NCBI RefSeq assembly: GCF_030690345.1
Contig: NZ_JAUYGV010000006.1
Coordinates: 1,116,001 to 1,180,000 of the forward strand
DNA: 64,000 nucleotides
Source of the DNA: Rheinheimera sp.
GTDB lineage: Bacteria; Pseudomonadota; Gammaproteobacteria; Enterobacterales; Alteromonadaceae
Direction of reading: 5' to 3'
The notes under the pieces were generated by a model. It had not been told where the DNA came from, ran no database searches, and saw only the letters and a list, made by a program, of their open reading frames with translations. This document shows positions 30,283 to 39,116 of this stretch, in pieces (position 1 is the stretch's first letter; every line of letters starts with the position of its first letter). The translations under genes and the position numbers were made by a program.

Positions 30283-32994
30283 TTACGCGTCGAGCGCTGG
30301 GCTCGCCCACTGGGCGATAAAGTCTGCGATTCTCTCTTCGATACGACTCTCGACGGTGCGCAGTCGCAGGATGGAAATACCGCTTTTCGTCAGAATACCG
30401 CTCTTCAAGGCGTCCCGCGCCGCCTGATCCGGCTGCTCGTGGGAGCCTCCATCGACTTCGATCACCCCCAGCGGGGTCTTGCCCACCTTGAAATAGATCA
30501 CGAAATCGCAACTGGCACGTGCCATGAAGGCCCGCTCGCGTTGCGTCAAATCCGGGTTACTCGGTGATGCGATCTGATCCAGTTTGATCTGGTCGTGACA
30601 CATCAACGCCTGACACGACGGATCGGACAGCGCCTCGCGTAGCAGTTGCGCTGCGATCTGCTCGGATTTGTAGCGTGAATCCTTGGATCGCAAGCGGTCG
30701 TTCAAGCGTGCCAGAGATTGGTCGTATTCGCGGTACAGCAGGTCGAAGGCCGATACGACGGGTGCACGCACAACCTGATCATCCTGCGCATAATACGCGA
30801 CGTAGCGCATCAAGGCCGCAATGTGACCGTTGTTTCCGGTGAACACCTCGTCGCCCGTCACCAGAATGAAACGGTGCTTCGCCCGGGACACCGCCACGTT
30901 GATCATGCGCGGGTCATCGACGAAATCCAGGCGCTTGCGCTCCTGGTTGTAGTGTTTCTTGTCCAGCACGGTAGAAAAAACGATCTCGTCGCACTCCCGC
31001 CCTTGGAACTTATGCACGGTGTCCTTAACGAAATTCGCTGGCAGGTGCGTACCGGAGAGGTTGACCTGTGCCCGGAACGGCGCGATGAAACCACGGCCTT
31101 CGCCATCCAGCCCGACAGCCTCGCCCTCGTCGTCGAGCAGCTTGAGCAGGGAATCAAGCTCCCGCAAGTTAGTGTTTTGCCGAGCATGGTTGCCCTTTGC
31201 GGTCACTACCAGGCGCAGCGGGGCTTCGCCCTTGTCCTCGGTCATGGGCACCAGCGCGTTGTCGTAGAACTGCTGGTTGCAGAACTGAATGATTCTGGGA
31301 TGGCAGCGGTAATGCTCTTTCAGCAGGGTTCTGGGCAGCGCCTCCTCGAACACGCCGATGCACGAATCGAGCAGGCTGTAGCGCTCGCAATCGTAGGCGT
31401 CGGCGGGCGCCTGCAGGCCCAGCGCCACTGGAATGTGTGCCAACTGGCGGTTGTCGCCGACGACGATAAGATTCTTTGCGCAGCCTAGCGCCAGAATGCC
31501 CGGCACGATGTCCTGCAACGAGGCCTCGTCGATGATCGCGTAGTCGAGAATCGCCCCCGGCGCAATCGAATTGACAATGGAGTGGGTGCCGCTGCCCAGG
31601 ATCGGAAAACGCTGCACGAAGGCATCGAACTGCTTGCGGTAGGTTTTGGCATCGAAGCTGTACGATGGCCGCGCCTTACGTTGTAGATGCTGCTTCAGAT
31701 GGCGCATCGATGCCGTCTTCAATGCCTCTAGCAAGACCTCGAAATTTCCGCGCGCCAGCGATTCGCGGCATGCCAGCAGCTCAGCCTCTTTCTCTTGCAA
31801 CGCTTTGTCGTAGTAGTGCATCTGCAGGGCACGAAAGACGGACAGGCGCGCATCCCCGTGAACGAAAGGCCTGGCGCGAAAAATTCTGAAGCTGAACAGC
31901 AGCTCTATGCGATCTTTAAGGCGAATGCGCTGCTCGCCGAGATGGGCAAGGTAGGCCATCAGGTCCGTGGTCTTGTGCGGCGACAGTCCGTACTTGTCCA
32001 GCGAGGCTGCGGCCGGTATGCCGCTGTCTGCCTGCCACTGCTGCAGGTGGCGTCGCTCAATAGTGAGCTCATCGAGCTCGACCTGCAGTTGCGCCGCCCG
32101 ATTGTGATCGTGCAAGAGCTGCTTCAAGCGGGCCAGCAGGGCCTGAATTTCATCCAGAGTCGGTGCAGGCTCGGGTTCGCTCGATGGCCAGGGTGGCAGG
32201 GCGGCGAAGAAATCCTTACGGTTGTCCTGGTTACCGAGTTTGGCGATCAGGTGGCCCAGGCTGCATTTCTCCAGCTTCTCGTAGACGTTGTCCACCGCCG
32301 TATTGTTGTTGGATAGCACCGCCACCGTCTGCCCGCGCAGCAGAATATTGGCGAGGATGTTGAGGATGGTTTGGGTCTTGCCGGTTCCCGGCGGCCCTTC
32401 GATCACACTGACCTGCGCGCTGAAGGCCTGCTCGACCGCCGCAAGCTGGCTCTCGTTCACCCCGAATGGATAGATCAAGCCTTTGCCCGCTGCCAGCGCT
32501 CCATTCCGTGCCGTGCAATAGGCATGCAAGGCGGTGTCAGCACTAGCAGGTAGTTTTTCCAGTTGGTGCACCACATTGGCGGCGATCTCACGGTCACTCT
32601 TCGACACCGCGCGATCCTGCCGGGCATTCGCCACGGCCGTGAAATAGTGGAAGACTGGCGCGTCCTTCATCGCCGTCGGCGCGGCAAAGCCGATACCTTC
32701 CATTTTGTAGACGTAGGGCTTGTCGGCGTCTGGATAGTGCACGACGGCATATCGCTCGCCGTAGATCGTCGCTTTGGCAATGGGCGTGACGATCGTGCTG
32801 CCGGGCTTGGTCAGCAACATCTCGCCCAACTCGCGGGTGGGTGAAACACGGCAGTCGCCAAGCGGGCGCGTGTAGGTTTTCTTGGAGGGGTAATAGCAGG
32901 TCAGTTGCAGGGCTTTATACTTGTCGTTCCAGTAAATCGCCCAGTCGCTGATCTTCGCGGTCTTGTCCTCCCCACCCACCTGAATCGAAACCAT
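30283..32994 (-). CDS. Superfamily 1 helicase fused to a DUF2726-like nuclease domain
   Basis: The 903-residue protein is a UPF1/DNA2-type SF1 helicase: Walker A GPPGTGKT at residues 200-207, Walker B AIIDEAS, VVGDNRQL, VHKFQGRECDEIVFSTV and NVAVSRAKHRFILVTG. The C-terminal segment (about residues 765-895) looks like a DUF2726/PD-(D/E)XK fold, with CDFVIYFKVGKTPLGVIEVDGG. The N-terminal 150 residues are not recognised. It sits alone between mutS and pncC-recA, with richer GC and few TTA codons compared with its neighbours, and an IS110 relic lies beside it. A phage- or plasmid-defence role is plausible but unproven. Confidence 0.8.
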   Translation of the reverse strand: MVSIQVGGEDKTAKISDWAIYWNDKYKALQLTCYYPSKKTYTRPLGDCRVSPTRELGEMLLTKPGSTIVTPIAKATIYGERYAVVHYPDADKPYVYKMEGIGFAAPTAMKDAPVFHYFTAVANARQDRAVSKSDREIAANVVHQLEKLPASADTALHAYCTARNGALAAGKGLIYPFGVNESQLAAVEQAFSAQVSVIEGPPGTGKTQTILNILANILLRGQTVAVLSNNNTAVDNVYEKLEKCSLGHLIAKLGNQDNRKDFFAALPPWPSSEPEPAPTLDEIQALLARLKQLLHDHNRAAQLQVELDELTIERRHLQQWQADSGIPAAASLDKYGLSPHKTTDLMAYLAHLGEQRIRLKDRIELLFSFRIFRARPFVHGDARLSVFRALQMHYYDKALQEKEAELLACRESLARGNFEVLLEALKTASMRHLKQHLQRKARPSYSFDAKTYRKQFDAFVQRFPILGSGTHSIVNSIAPGAILDYAIIDEASLQDIVPGILALGCAKNLIVVGDNRQLAHIPVALGLQAPADAYDCERYSLLDSCIGVFEEALPRTLLKEHYRCHPRIIQFCNQQFYDNALVPMTEDKGEAPLRLVVTAKGNHARQNTNLRELDSLLKLLDDEGEAVGLDGEGRGFIAPFRAQVNLSGTHLPANFVKDTVHKFQGRECDEIVFSTVLDKKHYNQERKRLDFVDDPRMINVAVSRAKHRFILVTGDEVFTGNNGHIAALMRYVAYYAQDDQVVRAPVVSAFDLLYREYDQSLARLNDRLRSKDSRYKSEQIAAQLLREALSDPSCQALMCHDQIKLDQIASPSNPDLTQRERAFMARASCDFVIYFKVGKTPLGVIEVDGGSHEQPDQAARDALKSGILTKSGISILRLRTVESRIEERIADFIAQWASPALDA

Positions 32995-33045
32995 ACATCC
33001 CTTATTCTTTCGCGAAAATTAATTTTGACCTGATAATCATCTAGC

Positions 33046-33124
33046 CTAAGTGGCCTTAGACGGCCTCCGAGTAAATAGCTATTTTTTGATTGACGTCAAA
33101 AAAACTATGTACAAGAAGGCCGTC
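33046..33124. repeat. Nested inverted repeats upstream of the helicase-nuclease gene
   Basis: Three inverted repeats are packed here: CTAAG/CTTAG at 33046-33050 and 33055-33059; an outer pair GACGGCCT (33059-33066) and AGGCCGTC (33117-33124); and, inside it, TTTTTTGA (33082-33089) with TCAAAAAA (33096-33103) around TTGACG. The inner hairpin could act as a terminator on either strand. The outer pair could mark an element end or a regulatory fold. Confidence 0.6.
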
Positions 33125-33129
33125 GGAAA

Positions 33130-33252
33130 TTGTATGTCGAGATTGACCTTCATTCCAATAATTCCGTGTTAGTTATTATTGATGAAAACGATAAGGTCAT
33201 TTATTCCAAACGTTTACCGAACGATACACAGGCTACTTCCTTACCTGTATAG
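33130..33252 (+). pseudogene. Relic of an IS110-family transposase N-terminus
   Basis: Reading from TTG at 33130 gives a 40-codon peptide beginning LYVEIDLHSNNSVLVIID and continuing ENDKVIYSKRLPND, then a short unrelated tail and a stop at 33250-33252. This closely resembles the N-terminal DEDD-type segment of IS110-family transposases, including the first catalytic Asp. The remaining 250 or more codons are absent, so it is a truncated remnant. It lies in the 415-bp gene-free gap 32995-33409, next to the foreign-looking helicase gene. Confidence 0.6.
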
Positions 33253-33409
33253 GCGGTAACGTGAGGATAGTCTGAAAAATTAGAGGTTGGGTATTATATG
33301 CCGAAGGTTATTCTCATTTGCTACGCAGCAGGGGTATGTGCGCTTAAGGCTTGCTCCGTTTTCTGGTCTGACGGCATAATAGCGTTTTGAATTCCCTGTT
33401 GGATAAAAT

Positions 33410-33910
33410 ATGACGGTCGCAGCAGACAGCCTGCAGCTGGCGACAGAATTAGGCCAGCTATTATTACGGAAAAAGTGGACTATCACCACTGCTGAATCCT
33501 GCACCGGCGGCGGCATTGCTTATTGCTTAACCGCCGTGCCCGGCAGCTCTGCTTATGTAGACCGTGGTTTTATTACCTACAGCAATAAAGCCAAACAACA
33601 GCTGCTGGCTGTGCGCAGCGCTACCTTACTGCAATTTGGCGCAGTAAGTGAAGAGACTGTGCGTGAAATGGCCGAAGGTGCCGCCAAAGCCGCCAATGCC
33701 GATATGGCCATTGCCGTGTCCGGCATTGCCGGGCCGGATGGCGGTTCAGTCTATAAGCCGGTAGGCACGGTATGCTTTGGTTTTTGCATTAACGGCCAGG
33801 TTGCCAGCAGCCGCTTGGTATTGGCCGGTGATCGTCAGCAGGTACGCCAGCAGGCCATCGATTACGCCCTGAAACAAAGCATTGAGCTGTTGACAGCTTT
33901 AGCAAACTAG
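33410..33910 (+). CDS. pncC: CinA C-terminal family nicotinamide-nucleotide amidase
   Basis: The 166-residue protein matches the stand-alone CinA C-terminal domain (PncC), which deamidates nicotinamide mononucleotide to nicotinate mononucleotide in NAD recycling. Motifs include TTAESCTGGGIAYCLT, the VSEETVREMAEGAA helix and AVSGIAGPDGGS. It directly precedes recA, the usual cinA/pncC-recA order, and the LexA box of recA begins three bases after its stop. GGATAA precedes the ATG. Confidence 0.94.
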   Translation: MTVAADSLQLATELGQLLLRKKWTITTAESCTGGGIAYCLTAVPGSSAYVDRGFITYSNKAKQQLLAVRSATLLQFGAVSEETVREMAEGAAKAANADMAIAVSGIAGPDGGSVYKPVGTVCFGFCINGQVASSRLVLAGDRQQVRQQAIDYALKQSIELLTALAN

Positions 33911-33912
33911 AC

Positions 33913-33932
33913 TACTGTACGAGCATACAGTG
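33913..33932 (+). promoter_or_regulatory. LexA (SOS) box of recA
   Basis: The sequence TACTGTACGAGCATACAGTG contains CTGT (33915-33918) and ACAG (33927-33930) spaced by eight bases, the exact CTGT-N8-ACAG LexA consensus. Its core is almost identical to the E. coli recA operator. It lies 40 bp upstream of the recA start, so LexA should repress recA here. Confidence 0.92.
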
Positions 33933-33972
33933 TTAATTGTCCGGCAAGCCCGGCTCAACCATGGATATAAAA

Positions 33973-35016
33973 ATGGACGACAACAAACAAAAAGCGCTCA
34001 CCGCCGCCTTAGGTCAAATTGAACGTCAGTTCGGTAAAGGTTCTATTATGCGTTTGGGCGACAGCACAGCGCTTGATATCGCTGCTGTATCTACCGGCTC
34101 TTTAGGCCTGGATATCGCGCTGGGTATCGGCGGTTTACCTTATGGCCGTATCGTCGAAATTTATGGCCCGGAGTCGTCCGGTAAAACCACCTTAACGTTG
34201 CAGGTTATTGCCGAAGCACAAAAGGCCGGTAAAACCTGTGCTTTTATCGATGCCGAGCACGCGCTGGATCCGGTATACGCGAAAAAGCTGGGTGTTAAGG
34301 TAGAAGACCTGCTGGTGTCGCAGCCGGATACCGGTGAGCAGGCGCTGGAAATTTGTGACATGTTAGTACGCTCTGCCGCTGTAGATGTCGTAGTCGTCGA
34401 CTCGGTCGCCGCGTTAACGCCAAAAGCGGAAATTGAAGGCGACATGGGCGACAGCCACATGGGCTTGCAAGCCCGGTTAATGTCACAGGCTCTGCGTAAG
34501 CTAACCGGTAATATTAAGCGTTCTAATACCTTATGTATTTTTATCAACCAGATCCGGATGAAAATCGGTGTAATGTTTGGTAACCCGGAAACCACCACCG
34601 GTGGTAACGCGCTGAAATTCTATGCCTCAGTGCGCTTAGATATCCGCCGCATCGGTTCGGTAAAAGACGGTGATGAAATTACCGGTAACGAAACCCGCGT
34701 TAAAGTGGTGAAAAACAAAGTGGCGCCGCCGTTTAAACAAGCCGAGTTTATTATTCAGTACGGTGCCGGCATTAACAAGTTAGGCGAACTGATCGATTTA
34801 GGCGTAGCCCAGGGCTTGGTAGATAAAGCCGGCGCCTGGTACGCTTATCAGGGCAATAAAATTGGTCAGGGTAAAGCCAATGCGATGAAGTTCCTTGCCG
34901 ATAACCAACCGGTAGCCGACGAAATTGAGAAAGAGTTGCGCGCCCGCTTGTTGTTAAAGCCGGGTGAAAAACCGATCGAAGAAAGCATACCAGAGGCATT
35001 TGAAGCCGACTTATAA
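33973..35016 (+). CDS. recA: Recombinase RecA
   Basis: RecA forms filaments on single-stranded DNA, performs strand exchange and triggers LexA self-cleavage. The 347-residue protein has Walker [11 protein letters not shown], the [12 protein letters not shown] segment, [14 protein letters not shown], loop 2 with [17 protein letters not shown], and the C-terminal acidic tail. The frame is open from a TTG at 33937, and an ATG at 33961 is also possible. I chose 33973 because MDDNKQKAL matches the family start and GGATA is properly spaced. No recX follows. A terminator comes 22 bp later. Confidence 0.97.
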   Translation: MDDNKQKALTAALGQIERQFGKGSIMRLGDSTALDIAAVSTGSLGLDIALGIGGLPYGRIVEIYGPESSGKTTLTLQVIAEAQKAGKTCAFIDAEHALDPVYAKKLGVKVEDLLVSQPDTGEQALEICDMLVRSAAVDVVVVDSVAALTPKAEIEGDMGDSHMGLQARLMSQALRKLTGNIKRSNTLCIFINQIRMKIGVMFGNPETTTGGNALKFYASVRLDIRRIGSVKDGDEITGNETRVKVVKNKVAPPFKQAEFIIQYGAGINKLGELIDLGVAQGLVDKAGAWYAYQGNKIGQGKANAMKFLADNQPVADEIEKELRARLLLKPGEKPIEESIPEAFEADL

Positions 35017-35038
35017 GGCCTGTTCATCTGTCGTTAAT

Positions 35039-35064
35039 AAAGCCAGCTTATGCTGGCTTTTTTT
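35039..35064 (+). terminator. Intrinsic terminator of recA
   Basis: A perfect 9-bp stem, AAAGCCAGC (35039-35047) with GCTGGCTTT (35052-35060), has a TTAT loop and a T run. It closes the recA transcript before the long accessory operon. Confidence 0.92.
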
Positions 35065-35176
35065 GTGATAAATTTTAACTTGCTCTGCTGTCAATGCAGC
35101 GATAAGCTGTTGACTTCGCCATTTTGTTTGGCGTGAAAACGTAAACAAGCAGTAAACGGTAGCCGGTGTCGGAATA

Positions 35177-37786
35177 ATGATAATAATAACAAGGCTATGC
35201 CTGATTGCAGTCTGTGTTGTACTGGTGGCCTGTAAAGCCGATATCAGCGTGCAGGACGAACCGACAGATCCTGTGGTGCAGGAAATTGCGCTGGCTTTTG
35301 TTGAACGCCCACTGCTGATTAACGAAGATGAAGCTTATCAAACCAACCTGACTGACCCTGCTGCCTTTAACCCGGGCGCCCGCTTACTGCTAAAACAAAA
35401 TGCCTTTGCCCAATCTGTTGAAACAGACCTTACCGCCGGCCTGTTTGCCGAAGGTGCGTTATATGACGTCAAAGACCTCAGTGCGTCGCCCGATGGCTTA
35501 ACCTTAGTGTTTGCCTTACGGGCACCGGCACTGGAAAACGTTGCTGAAGAGCTGCAACCGAAATGGGATTTGTGGCGCTATGATGTACAAAGTAAAACTG
35601 TCAGCCCACTGATTGCCGATGCCCAATTAGCGCAGCGCGGCCATGATATCAGCCCGGCATTCTTACCGGATGGCCGTATTATTTTCAGCTCTACCCGCCA
35701 GACCACCGCACGGCAAATTCTACTGGACGAATTTAAACCGCAATACACGGCGTTGGATGAAAATTTAAACGCCCCGGCATTTAACCTGCACCTAATGAAT
35801 GCCGACGGTAGCGGCATTGAACAACTAAGCTTTAACCTGAGCCACGACCTGTATCCGGTGGTGCTGGACGATGGCCATATTTTGTATAGTCGCTGGGACA
35901 ACCAGAGCGATCGTTCAATGTTTAACTGGTACCAGATGCAGCCGGACGGCAGTGAAAACCAGTTAGTTTATGGCTGGCATTCACATGAAACCGGTGCTGA
36001 ACAGTCTGAAGTTGAATTTGTTAAAGCCGTACTACTGGAAGACGGTAGCGTAAGTACTGCGTTGGCTTCTACTGCCGCGCCTTATTACAACAGCTGGCCA
36101 CAGCAGGTTGCGCTGGCGCTGGCCAGTGACAATGAGCAGGCTCTGTTTGGCGAAACGCTGAACTTGCCGGCGCAAACGCCACTGTTTCCGTGGGCTTTTG
36201 ATAACACTGAACGCACCGAACCGGCCGGCGCCGTGCACAGCTATGCGCCGTTAAAAGATGGCAGCGGCCGTTTTTTAGTCAGTTGGTCACCGTGTCGCGT
36301 GTTGGTTGAAGAGGTAGCGTTCAGCTGTGCTCAGTTAGACGATGTCAGTGAATTGGAGCTGGCTGCACCTTTGTACGGCTTATGGTTATTTGATACCGAA
36401 AAACAAACTCAGGTACCGGTGCGGCCGGGTACAGAAGGCTTGCTGCTGGCCGAACCTGTGGTGCTGCAAGCTTACAGCGCCGGGGCGTTTTTACCACAGA
36501 ACCCGTTACTGGATGCAGAACTGGCCGCCGAAAATGCTGCGGTGCTGGATATTCGCAGCGTGTATGATTTTGCCGGTACTGCCAGCGTTAATATTGCCCA
36601 GCTGGCCGACCCGATGCAAAGCACGGCGGATGAGCGCCCGGCGCGGTTTTTACGCCTGGTGCGCGGCGTGCCGATGCCACCGGAAGAGGTGCTGGATGTA
36701 CCCAATTCCGCCTTTGGTGTCAGCCGTCGCCAACTGATGCGCGAAATTCTCGGCAGCGTGGCAATAGAGCCGGATGGCTCGGTACAGGTTAAGGTACCGG
36801 CCAATGTGCCGTTTAATTTGGCGTTGTTAAATGCACAGGGCCAGGCTATTTCGCCGCTGCATCAGCAGTGGATCACATTAAGGCCGGGCGAAACACGCAG
36901 TTGCAATGGTTGCCATAGCGCACAAAGCACAGCACCGCATGGCCGCTTAAGCGGCGAAGCGCCAACGGCGAACGCCGGCCTTGCCAGTGATGGCACCTTT
37001 GCCAATACCAACCCGCAAATTATCGCTCAGGCCGGTGAAACTATGGCACAAGCTGCCGCGCGGTTAAACGGTCTGCCTGAGCTAAACGAAGCCCTGGTTT
37101 ATCTGGATATCTGGACTGATCCTGCACTGCGCGCTGCAGATGCGCCTTTAACGGTCAGCCTGCAGGATTTAGCCACACCGCTGCCGGCCGGGGTGGCTTG
37201 CTTTAGCCAATGGCTGGCCAGTTGCCGCTTACGTATTGATTATCCTGAGCATATTCAACCCTTATGGCAGTTAGACCGGCGCCGTTTTGACCCCGATAGC
37301 AATGAATTGCTGGCCGATAACACCTGTGTCAGCTGCCACAGCCGCACCGATGCTAATGGCAACGGCCGCGTGCCGCTGGCGCAATTAGAGCTCGATAATG
37401 AGCCGTCTGATTTGGAAGCAGAGCACTATCGCAGTTACCGTGAACTGGTAAGCGTGGATAACGAACAGGAGTTAGTGGGCGGTGTATTGGTAGACCGGCT
37501 GGTTCAGGCCACCGATGCCGACGGTAACCTGCTGTTTTTAACCGATGAAAACGGCGATTTAATCCTCGATGATAGCGGTAACCCAATTCCGGTGATGGTT
37601 ACGGTGAATGTTGCGCCCGCCCTTCGTGTAGGCAATGCGCTGGGCAGTACGGCGTTTTTTAATCTGTTTGGCGCCGGCGGTTCGCACCAAGGCTATTTAT
37701 CGGCGGCAGAGTTGAAGCTGGTAGCAGAGTGGCTGGATATTGGTGCCCAGTACTACAACTCGCCCTTTGCTATCCCGGAGCAATAG
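35177..37786 (+). CDS. HzsA-like di-haem c lipoprotein with beta-propeller region
   Basis: The 869-residue protein starts with a lipoprotein signal (lipobox LVAC). The middle has WD40/TolB-like propeller strands (DISPAFLPDGRIIFSSTR, DLYPVVLDDGHILYSRWDN) and resembles the HzsA-related family, named after the hydrazine synthase alpha subunit. Two c-type haem sites are visible: CNGCH at residues 576-580 and CVSCH at 717-721. Hydrazine chemistry should not be assumed, because related proteins occur in non-anammox bacteria. It is the first gene of a 17-gene run and ends exactly one base before the next start. Likely location: outer-membrane-anchored, facing periplasm or surface. Confidence 0.75.
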   Translation: MIIITRLCLIAVCVVLVACKADISVQDEPTDPVVQEIALAFVERPLLINEDEAYQTNLTDPAAFNPGARLLLKQNAFAQSVETDLTAGLFAEGALYDVKDLSASPDGLTLVFALRAPALENVAEELQPKWDLWRYDVQSKTVSPLIADAQLAQRGHDISPAFLPDGRIIFSSTRQTTARQILLDEFKPQYTALDENLNAPAFNLHLMNADGSGIEQLSFNLSHDLYPVVLDDGHILYSRWDNQSDRSMFNWYQMQPDGSENQLVYGWHSHETGAEQSEVEFVKAVLLEDGSVSTALASTAAPYYNSWPQQVALALASDNEQALFGETLNLPAQTPLFPWAFDNTERTEPAGAVHSYAPLKDGSGRFLVSWSPCRVLVEEVAFSCAQLDDVSELELAAPLYGLWLFDTEKQTQVPVRPGTEGLLLAEPVVLQAYSAGAFLPQNPLLDAELAAENAAVLDIRSVYDFAGTASVNIAQLADPMQSTADERPARFLRLVRGVPMPPEEVLDVPNSAFGVSRRQLMREILGSVAIEPDGSVQVKVPANVPFNLALLNAQGQAISPLHQQWITLRPGETRSCNGCHSAQSTAPHGRLSGEAPTANAGLASDGTFANTNPQIIAQAGETMAQAAARLNGLPELNEALVYLDIWTDPALRAADAPLTVSLQDLATPLPAGVACFSQWLASCRLRIDYPEHIQPLWQLDRRRFDPDSNELLADNTCVSCHSRTDANGNGRVPLAQLELDNEPSDLEAEHYRSYRELVSVDNEQELVGGVLVDRLVQATDADGNLLFLTDENGDLILDDSGNPIPVMVTVNVAPALRVGNALGSTAFFNLFGAGGSHQGYLSAAELKLVAEWLDIGAQYYNSPFAIPEQ

Positions 37787-38509
37787 ATGATCAGATTTTT
37801 ACTGCTCTGCATCAGCCTATTCAGCTTAGCTACTGTGGCAGAGCCGGTTGATGTCAGCGTAAGCGGCGATTTTGTTAATTTGCACTCCGGTGCCGGCCGT
37901 GGTTATCCGATAGTGCAGGTAGCCATTAAGGGCGAGCGTTTAACGCTGCTGATCCAACGGCATGACTGGGTGCAGGTAGAGTTTAAGCAACAACAATACT
38001 GGCTGGCACGCGCCGACCTGACACAGGTTATTACCACGCAACAGCAGCGGTTTGATTTGTCTGACGACAGAATGGCGGCTTTTGAGGCGCGCACCCTGGA
38101 AGCCGGCATACAGTTTGGTGATTTTAACGGCAGCAGCATGTATCAAGTGTCGTTGGCGTATCTGTTCAGCCCTTATCTGCAAACCGAGCTCTCTGTCGGC
38201 CAGGCCAATGGCGACCAGGCAGATAATTTAGCGGCAGAGCTGAGCCTGTATTTAAGCCCGTGGCCGCATTGGCGCTTGTCACCTTACTTTGGTATTGGTG
38301 GCGGCGTATTGCGCACCACGCCGCGTACGGTGTTGGTGCAAACCCCGGATCGCAACAATAGTCTGGCCAGTGCCGAGTTTGGCCTGCGCTATTACCTGAG
38401 CCGTAATTTTATCGCCCGCGCGGCATACCGGCGCAGTGTTATCGTCACTGACCGTAACGACAATGAAGAGATTGACACATGGAAACTTGGTTTCAGCGTA
38501 TTTTTCTAG
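37787..38509 (+). CDS. SH3b-domain outer-membrane barrel protein
   Basis: The 240-residue protein has a signal peptide (to about residue 18), an SH3b-like domain (VDVSVSGDFVNLHSGAGRGYPIVQVAIKGERL) and then alternating amphipathic strands ending in aromatic Phe-Phe, typical of an outer-membrane barrel. SH3b domains commonly contact peptidoglycan, so it may tie the barrel to the cell wall. It starts immediately after the HzsA-like gene and overlaps the next barrel gene by 31 bp. It resembles barrel proteins found beside motility-type clusters in Myxococcus, an inference from domain make-up. Confidence 0.7.
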   Translation: MIRFLLLCISLFSLATVAEPVDVSVSGDFVNLHSGAGRGYPIVQVAIKGERLTLLIQRHDWVQVEFKQQQYWLARADLTQVITTQQQRFDLSDDRMAAFEARTLEAGIQFGDFNGSSMYQVSLAYLFSPYLQTELSVGQANGDQADNLAAELSLYLSPWPHWRLSPYFGIGGGVLRTTPRTVLVQTPDRNNSLASAEFGLRYYLSRNFIARAAYRRSVIVTDRNDNEEIDTWKLGFSVFF

Positions 38510-39093
38510 CTCTGTCTTTAACCTCTGCCGCAGCCATAGCGCAGCAGGTTGAACCGGACATCACGCCTGAGGTGGTGAGCGAAGATCTGCTCGACAGTGA
38601 AAACTGGTTGCTTGGCGCCCGCGTTGGTGTGCTGAGTATTGAGGATTTCGGCAGTAGTGCCCTGGCTGCGCTGGCGCTTAGTTATCATATTAACGAGGAC
38701 TTTTACCTTAGCGCCGAATATGCACAGGCTAAAGCCGGACGCACCTCGTTTGAAGAGTTAAGCGGCGCGGCACCGTTACTGACCGACAGCGAGCGGGAAT
38801 GGCGTTATTACGGCGCCCATTTGGGCTATATGGTATTGCCGGGTGAAGCTTTTTTAAGCGAAAACTACGCCTTGAACAGCGGACTGTCGCTGTTTATTGG
38901 TGGGGGAAATGTCGATTTTGCCGGCGATAAAGTATTTGCGCTGCAACTGGGCAGTCAGTTTCGCTTATATGCCACCGATTGGCTGGCACTGGAGCTGACG
39001 TTCAGCGATTACATTTTCGAAACCACCATTCTGGCACGCAGTAAAACCACGCATAACCTCAGCCTGGCTTTGGGTGTGGCGGTATATTTTTAG
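38479..39093 (+). CDS. Outer-membrane beta-barrel protein
   Basis: The 204-residue protein has a signal peptide (METWFQRIFLALSLTSAAAIAQQ, about 22 residues) and then regular beta-hairpins with a C-terminal strand ending in Val-Tyr-Phe, the usual sorting signature of barrels. The lengths suggest about eight strands. It overlaps the SH3b barrel gene by 31 bp, so the two are probably made in fixed ratio and may form a pair. No enzymatic motif is seen. Confidence 0.7.
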   Translation: METWFQRIFLALSLTSAAAIAQQVEPDITPEVVSEDLLDSENWLLGARVGVLSIEDFGSSALAALALSYHINEDFYLSAEYAQAKAGRTSFEELSGAAPLLTDSEREWRYYGAHLGYMVLPGEAFLSENYALNSGLSLFIGGGNVDFAGDKVFALQLGSQFRLYATDWLALELTFSDYIFETTILARSKTTHNLSLALGVAVYF

Positions 39094-39116
39094 CGATGCA
39101 AACAGCAGAGGCAGTA

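Noticed and set aside
30718-32316. Long plus-strand frames (256 and 173 codons) opposite the helicase-nuclease gene
   Set aside because: They lie antisense to a protein with clear helicase motifs. GC-rich DNA produces such open frames, and neither shows a recognisable family or ribosome-binding site.
35177-37786. Hydrazine synthesis (anammox) by the HzsA-like protein
   Set aside because: No other anammox gene is present and related proteins occur widely, so the name reflects fold similarity only.
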